A stretch of DNA of 64,000 nucleotides from Dastarcus helophoroides. Taxonomy: Eukaryota; Arthropoda; Insecta; Coleoptera; Bothrideridae. The stretch lies in assembly GCA_028583605.1 (NCBI GenBank), contig CM053329.1:17894455-17958454 (forward strand). Direction: 5' to 3'. The notes under the pieces are model-generated. The model was not told the origin of the DNA and made no database searches. It worked only from the letters and a program-made list of their open reading frames with translations. A program made the translations under genes and the position numbers. Shown here piece by piece: positions 59,401 to 64,000 of the stretch (positions are counted from its first letter, which is position 1; every line of letters begins with the position of its first letter).

Positions 59401-61080
59401 AAAAATGGCAACAGAGAAAAATACCAAACAGCGGATTAAAGTTCCAAGTCTCTAAATTTTAGATCTTGCCCTCAAAATTGTTTAGCTTTAGCAGTTTTTG
59501 CCCGATTATGAGAAAATCATGAGTGAAAAATTTTGCCAAATTTTTATTTACTTTCAAAAAGGTCCACGGACTTCATTATTTTCTTTTTTATCAATCTTGC
59601 TGTAATGACTTTTTACATAGTTTAATTGTTTTTAATTTTACTGATTCCTTAGTCTCGTACAATGATTGTTCGCCGAGTTATCGTCGTTCAAAGCAAAAAA
59701 GTTATTTCTAACTTTGGTAGTCAATAACTTGGGGAATAACGATCGTACAGAAAATGCTACCAGGGTTTTGAAAATTTGGGAGCATTCTGTGAAAGATGTA
59801 GTATGTATGGTTTTTGCGGCCTTCCCAGTTGGTTACCGTAATGACTTAAATTTAAGGAGCTATCTCCTCCAAGGGGACCATCGATGGACGGTCGGCGGTA
59901 ACAGCAGATCAAACTATCTTCCTGTAGAAAAATTAGGAAGTATAAATAATACTTAGGTTTTTATATGATTTTTAAAAGAGCTCAACTCGAAGAAAAATGG
60001 CGACAGAGAAAAATACCACAGAGCAAATTAATAGTACCTGAAAGATTATTAAAAAGACGGTAATATATTCGGTAATTAGAGATGACAGCTTAACTTGCCA
60101 CAACTTTGCAACCAATTACTAAGACTAAGGCTATCGACTGCAGCTTTTCAACATTAAAGAGTTTCAAAGAAAACCTAAATATTAAATTATGTTAACGTCG
60201 AATTTGTGTGTTACATTTAGCGACCTGAAAAACAGTATCAGCTCACTTGGGTGAATCTACTAATAAGAAATTTTTATAGGCTCCCTAGGTGGTCACCCTA
60301 ATGACTAAAATTTAAGGAGCTATCTCCTCCAAAGGGATGATCGGTGGACGATCGGCGGTAACAGCAGATCGAACTTCCTGCAAAAAAATTAATGAGTATA
60401 AATAATACCCAGATTCTTATATGATTTTTTAAAGAGCCCAACTCAAAGAAAAGTGACGACAGGGAAAAATACCAAAGATCAAATTAAAGCTTCAGGTTTC
60501 TAATTTTTAAACCTTAACTTTAAAATTGTCTAGCTTTAGCAATTTTTGCGTGATTATGAGAAAATCATGAGTGAAACAGTTTGCCAAATATTTGTTTATT
60601 TCTAAAAAGGTCTACGGACTTCAATATATTTTTTTCAGCAATTTTGCTATTATGACTCTCTACACAATTTAATTCTTTTTAATTTGACAGTTCCTTTAGC
60701 CTTGTAGGATGATTTTTCGCTGAGTTATCGTCGGTCAAAGCAAAAAAGTTAATGCTAACTTCTAAAAATTTTTCTTACTGATAAATTATTCTCTAATTGC
60801 TAACCGTGGTGACTAAAACTTAAGGAGCTATCTTCTCCAAAGGGATCATCGGTGGACGGTTGGCGGTAACAGCAGATCGAATTATCCTCCTGCGAAAAAT
60901 TAGGAAATATAAATAATACTCAGATTTTTATATGATTTTCAAAAGAGCCCAACTCGAAGAAAAATTGCGACAGAAAAAAATACCATAGAGCAGATTAAAG
61001 CTTCAGGTTTCTAGTTTTTAGATCTTGACTTCAAAATTGTTCAGCTTTAGTAGTTTGTGCCTTATTATGAGATAATTGTA
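53431..61080 (+). repeat. ~585-bp satellite, 14 copies, with two length variants
   Basis: TGGACG(G/A)TCGGCGG-type sites at 53450, 54034, 54487, 54686, 55539, 56117, 56693, 57283, 58110, 58710, 59293, 59885, 60345 and 60853. Most spacings are 576-600 bp; 853 and 827 mark units carrying an extra ~260-bp block (55207-55470, 57799-58050, and partly 60025-60290); 453-508 and 199 mark deletions. Shared blocks include GGAGCTATCTCCTCCAAAGG, CAATCTTGCTGTAATGACTT, GATTGTTCGCTGAGTTATCG and GAAAATGCGACCATGGTTTT. Frames of 84 and 96 codons (59122, 59666) read NLGN(I/N)DRTENAT...SYLLQ in adjacent monomers but other monomers break that frame, so I do not call a gene. Confidence 0.92.
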
Positions 61081-61300
61081 GGTTTTGAAGTCATGTTTGG
61101 CCCATCTGTTGATATTAAGGTGTAATACCCTTAAAAAATTTAAAATATTTGTCAACCAGTTTGGGGGCTTAGAATTTTAAGACTAGAGGACTTGGCTCTC
61201 ATTGGCTAGCAATTCACGACGCTTTATCTTATGGTTGATCAAATTGGATACACTTTTGCCATTACTAAGTTTAAATCTGCTCTAATATGAACGATGAAAT
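61081..61300 (+). repeat. Family C remnant at the far edge of the satellite
   Basis: AACCAGTTTGGGGGCTTAGA, CTTGGCTCTCATTGG, GTTGATCAAATTGG and TTTAAATCTGCTC follow the same order as the remnant at 53.3 kb. Confidence 0.45.
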
Positions 61301-62854
61301 CAAAAAGGATTAAACAGCTGCTGAAGTATCGTCTTCAGCATTTTAAGGATTCCGTGTTTTAAAGATGATTAAAATCAAATATGACCCACTGACAATGGAC
61401 AAAAAAATACCTATTGTGGTAAGCACGAAAGTTTAAACAACAAACGAAAAGAGGAACCATCAAATACGTGCGTTGGTTCAAAAACCCTCCGGATTATTCC
61501 GGATGAGGCAAACCATATAAATAAATAGATAATAAACAGTTAATTAGGTAGTTACTTCCGTCATTTTCAGTGTTGTTTTGGGTCAAGCTAATAATATTAC
61601 GTAATTGGAGGAAAATCAATTCAATAAAATTACGAGAGTTATGAACAATGACCGGAGACCATCAACTCAATCAAAGGGTTGTACCAAACGATTGACATTC
61701 TACTCAAGTTCGAAAAACACCTGCACCAGACTTTCATTAACATACTGCAGACATAATTTGCTTCCGATAGAAGCTACTGTAACTTTCATTAGCGGATATT
61801 ACAAATCTTTCGTGTGCATGACAAGATTTAATGCTCGAACCAAACGTTGGTCGTGTTTTTCTCTCCCAGGATAGTGTGGGAAGTTGCAATTATTGGCAAA
61901 AGAACCGAAACGAATTCCTTAATTGAAAATACGTCCTTGAACAAATTTATATCGTATTAATAAAAGCGCCCATAAATTCTATATAAACTAATTAAAAATA
62001 TGTTACTAGAGCAGAAAACACAATACAAAAGGAAAAGAGTTTAAGAACACAAAAACATATAAAACACCTTTTATGGAATTTTAATAGTCTACATCATAAA
62101 GTTCCTACTCATTGCTGTTGTATAGTACAATAGATCATTTCTTGGCTATTTAAGCCAAGACTTCTATAAAATTATTTATGCTTGATAAGAAACGCATTTT
62201 TATATTACATCGATATAAAGCTACATGAAAAGTGTTCCTCTACATTCTGTGCTTGGTTTTTTTCTGCGCAACGTGTTGATAACGTGCTATTCTCAATGGC
62301 AGGTGAGTTCACATAAAACAACCCTAAAATCCTTTCCAATTACCACCTAACCAATAAACGTCGAAAAAATTGGCCAAAGTTTAATTTCGCCCAGATGCCA
62401 TCCACTTTGGCTCGAAATCGTAATAAGACCGGAAGCGTTTATGAATGGCGCGTCGAATCTGAGCCCGAGTGGATGGCAATAACGTCCCGAAAGTTTTAAA
62501 CTCAATTTGGCGGTTTTCGAGTAAATAGAGTCATCTCGAAGTTGGAAGGTAACCGATGTTTTCGCCCAAGTTGGCCCTTGACGTCATAAAAACTGAAATC
62601 TGGAAAAGATGATCATTTGGGAATTTCCCATGGGGTTATTGTTTGTATATCTTGGTGGAAATTTCGTAATTATTGCAAGGTTTTGTTAATTTCGATTTTT
62701 GGTGTGGCTTTTGGTGAGATTTTGGGACTTTGATAGGGTTTACTCCGGAAAGACTTCTTGAAGCCTTTGATTGACAAAGTGTCTTCATAGAGCAGCTTGA
62801 TGAAGTGATGAGCCAACGAGGAGTATTATCACATTGTCCTCGATCCATTCCACT
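61301..62854. other. Single-copy island with GC-richer core at 62.25-62.6 kb
   Basis: Complex, non-repetitive sequence. The 89-codon frame at 61605-61874 is not recognised and lacks splice or start support. The GC-richer core has paired GCCATCCACT / AGTGGATGGC words (62398-62407 and 62468-62477, an inverted repeat ~60 bp apart) and a CRE-like site. The minus-strand frame 62636-62977 (113 codons) overlaps the first unit of the 335-bp repeat and is interrupted in later units, so it is not convincing. Confidence 0.4.
62579..62586. promoter_or_regulatory. CRE-like site TGACGTCA
   Basis: Exact palindromic CREB/ATF consensus in a GC-richer single-copy segment. A chance match is possible in 64 kb, but it falls in the least repetitive part of the window. 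Confidence 0.3.
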
Positions 62855-64000
62855 GTCACTAAAATGATTTAGACGTTTCGAGTTATTTGCAGAATAGTAC
62901 TTTATCAAGGTAAGATTGTTTCCAAGTCCTAGCTCAGTTTTTTCATTGGCTTCCCGTTGATAGATTTTTTGTCGCATATTTTCTTATATCGCTTTGTATT
63001 TTACCCTTTTTTTGTGTCAGAAACAAAAAAAAAATGTTTTATTCTGAAAATTTCATTTTTACTGGAAAGACTTCAATTACGAAAATAATCTAACTGAAGA
63101 AGGATATGTTCGACCAAAATTTTGTTTCCCAATCTTAATTTGAGTGATAAAAGTGGACATGTTTTTCAACATTTTTAATTTAAATGCCGGTCACTAAAAT
63201 GATTTAGACCTTTCGAGTTATTTGCAGAATAGTACTTTGTCAAGTTAAGATTGTTTTCAAGTCCTGACCCAGTTTTTTCATTGGCTTCCCGTTGATAGAT
63301 TTTTTGTCGCATATTTTCTTATATCGCTTTGTATTTTACCCTTTTTTTGTGTCAGAAACAAAAAAAAAAATGCTTTATTCTGAAAATTTCATTTTTACCG
63401 GAAAGACTTCAATTACGAAAATAATCTAACTAAAGAAGGATACGTTCGATCGAAATTTTGTTCCCCAATCTTAATTTGAGTGATAAAAGTGGACATGTTT
63501 TTCAACATTTTAAATTTAAATGCCGGTCACTAAAATAAAATGATTTAGACGTTTCGAGTTATTTGCAGAATAGTACTTTGTCAAGTTAAGATTGTTTTTA
63601 AGTCCTGGCCCAGTTTTTTCATTGGCTTCCTGTTGATAGATTGTTTGTCGCATATTTTCTTATATCGCTTTGTATTTTACCCTTTTTTTGTGTCAGAAAC
63701 AAAAAAAAATTGTTTTATTCTAAAAATTTCATTTTTACTGGAAAGACTTCAATTACAAAAATAATCTAACTAAAGAAGGATATGTTCGATCGAAATTCTG
63801 TTCCCCAATCTTAATTTGAGTGATAAAAGTGGACATGTTTTTCAACATTTTAAATTTAAATGCCGGTCACTAAAATGATTTAGACGTTTCGAGTTATTTG
63901 CAGAATAGTACTTTATCAAGGTAAGATTGTTTCCAAGTCCTAGCTCATTTTTTTCATTGGCTTCCCGTTGATAGATTTTTTGTCGCATATTTTCTTATAT
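62855..64000 (+). repeat. ~335-bp tandem repeat running off the window
   Basis: GTCACTAAAATGATTTAGAC starts at 62855, 63190, 63526 and 63866 (spacings 335, 336, 340). Units share GTTTCGAGTTATTTGCAGAA, CATTGGCTTCCCGTTGATAG and TTGAGTGATAAAAGTGGACA with few differences. The first unit continues from single-copy sequence, giving a clean array boundary at ~62855; the other end is beyond the window. Confidence 0.93.

Noticed and set aside
59122..59956. Conserved small protein in the 585-bp satellite (NLGN...TVGGNSRSNYLP)
   Set aside because: The frame is open in only some adjacent monomers and broken in others; similarity follows from DNA identity of the units, and an antisense frame is equally open.
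62855..64000. Hammerhead ribozyme in the 335-bp repeat
   Set aside because: The minus strand has CGAAACG, but the upstream part reads CTTGATAAAG instead of CUGANGA and no stem II of more than three pairs forms.

Overview
The window is eukaryotic, very AT-rich, repeat-dominated DNA, most likely from an insect. Supporting signs are a Penelope-like-element (PLE) style repeat carrying a hammerhead-type ribozyme core, Ty3/gypsy-type solo LTRs with TATA boxes, dispersed CCTAA words, and long satellites built from T-rich or A-rich words such as TTTCGAAATTTCGA. I found no rRNA, tRNA, CRISPR, or complete recognisable protein gene. Nearly all open reading frames are by-products of repeats that lack stop codons.

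Layout. 0-2.6 kb: AT-rich sequence with two convergent copies of the hammerhead repeat. 2.6-4.7 kb: T-rich degenerate repeats with a 555-bp duplication and fold-back hairpins. 4.75-6.8 kb: tandem array of ~344-bp monomers, each with a hammerhead-like core on the minus strand. 7.2-12.7 kb: T-rich satellite with long units. 13.3 kb: GAA microsatellite. 13.4-15.9 kb: complex sequence with a dispersed repeat (called family B here) and a possible secreted-peptide first exon (minus strand, 15648-15796). 15.9-17.9 kb: ~208-bp satellite. 18.3-25.8 kb: ~177-bp satellite with internal dyads and higher-order repeats. 26.5-31.5 kb: mostly single-copy sequence, an inverted family B copy and microsatellites. 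31.6-33.7 kb: 8-bp minisatellite. 33.7-40 kb: A-rich satellite. 40-44.3 kb: ~30-bp-unit repeat in ~780-bp blocks. 45.1 and 47.5 kb: two solo LTRs, one inserted in a ~354-bp tandem repeat (called family C here). 48.2-49.2 kb: 514-bp duplication. 50-52.5 kb: homogeneous 500-bp satellite. 53.05-53.3 kb: near-perfect inverted-repeat element made of two hammerhead-repeat arms. 53.4-61.1 kb: ~585-bp satellite with four-monomer higher-order structure. 61.1-62.85 kb: single-copy island with a CRE-like site. 62.86 kb to the edge: ~335-bp tandem repeat.

Interpretation. At least eight distinct tandem families in 64 kb, with few mobile-element fragments and no clear gene, suggests a satellite-rich gene desert such as pericentromeric or intergenic heterochromatin, or the inside of a very long intron. 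The most interesting system is the repeat with a hammerhead-type core (CUGAAGA, a GC-closed hairpin, then GAAACGCGUU, flanked by CUCU/AGAG). It occurs dispersed, as an inverted pair, and as a tandem array, which is the layout expected of retrozyme-like or PLE-derived elements. The possible coding exons (15.6, 13.9 and 46.6 kb) are weak and unlinked.
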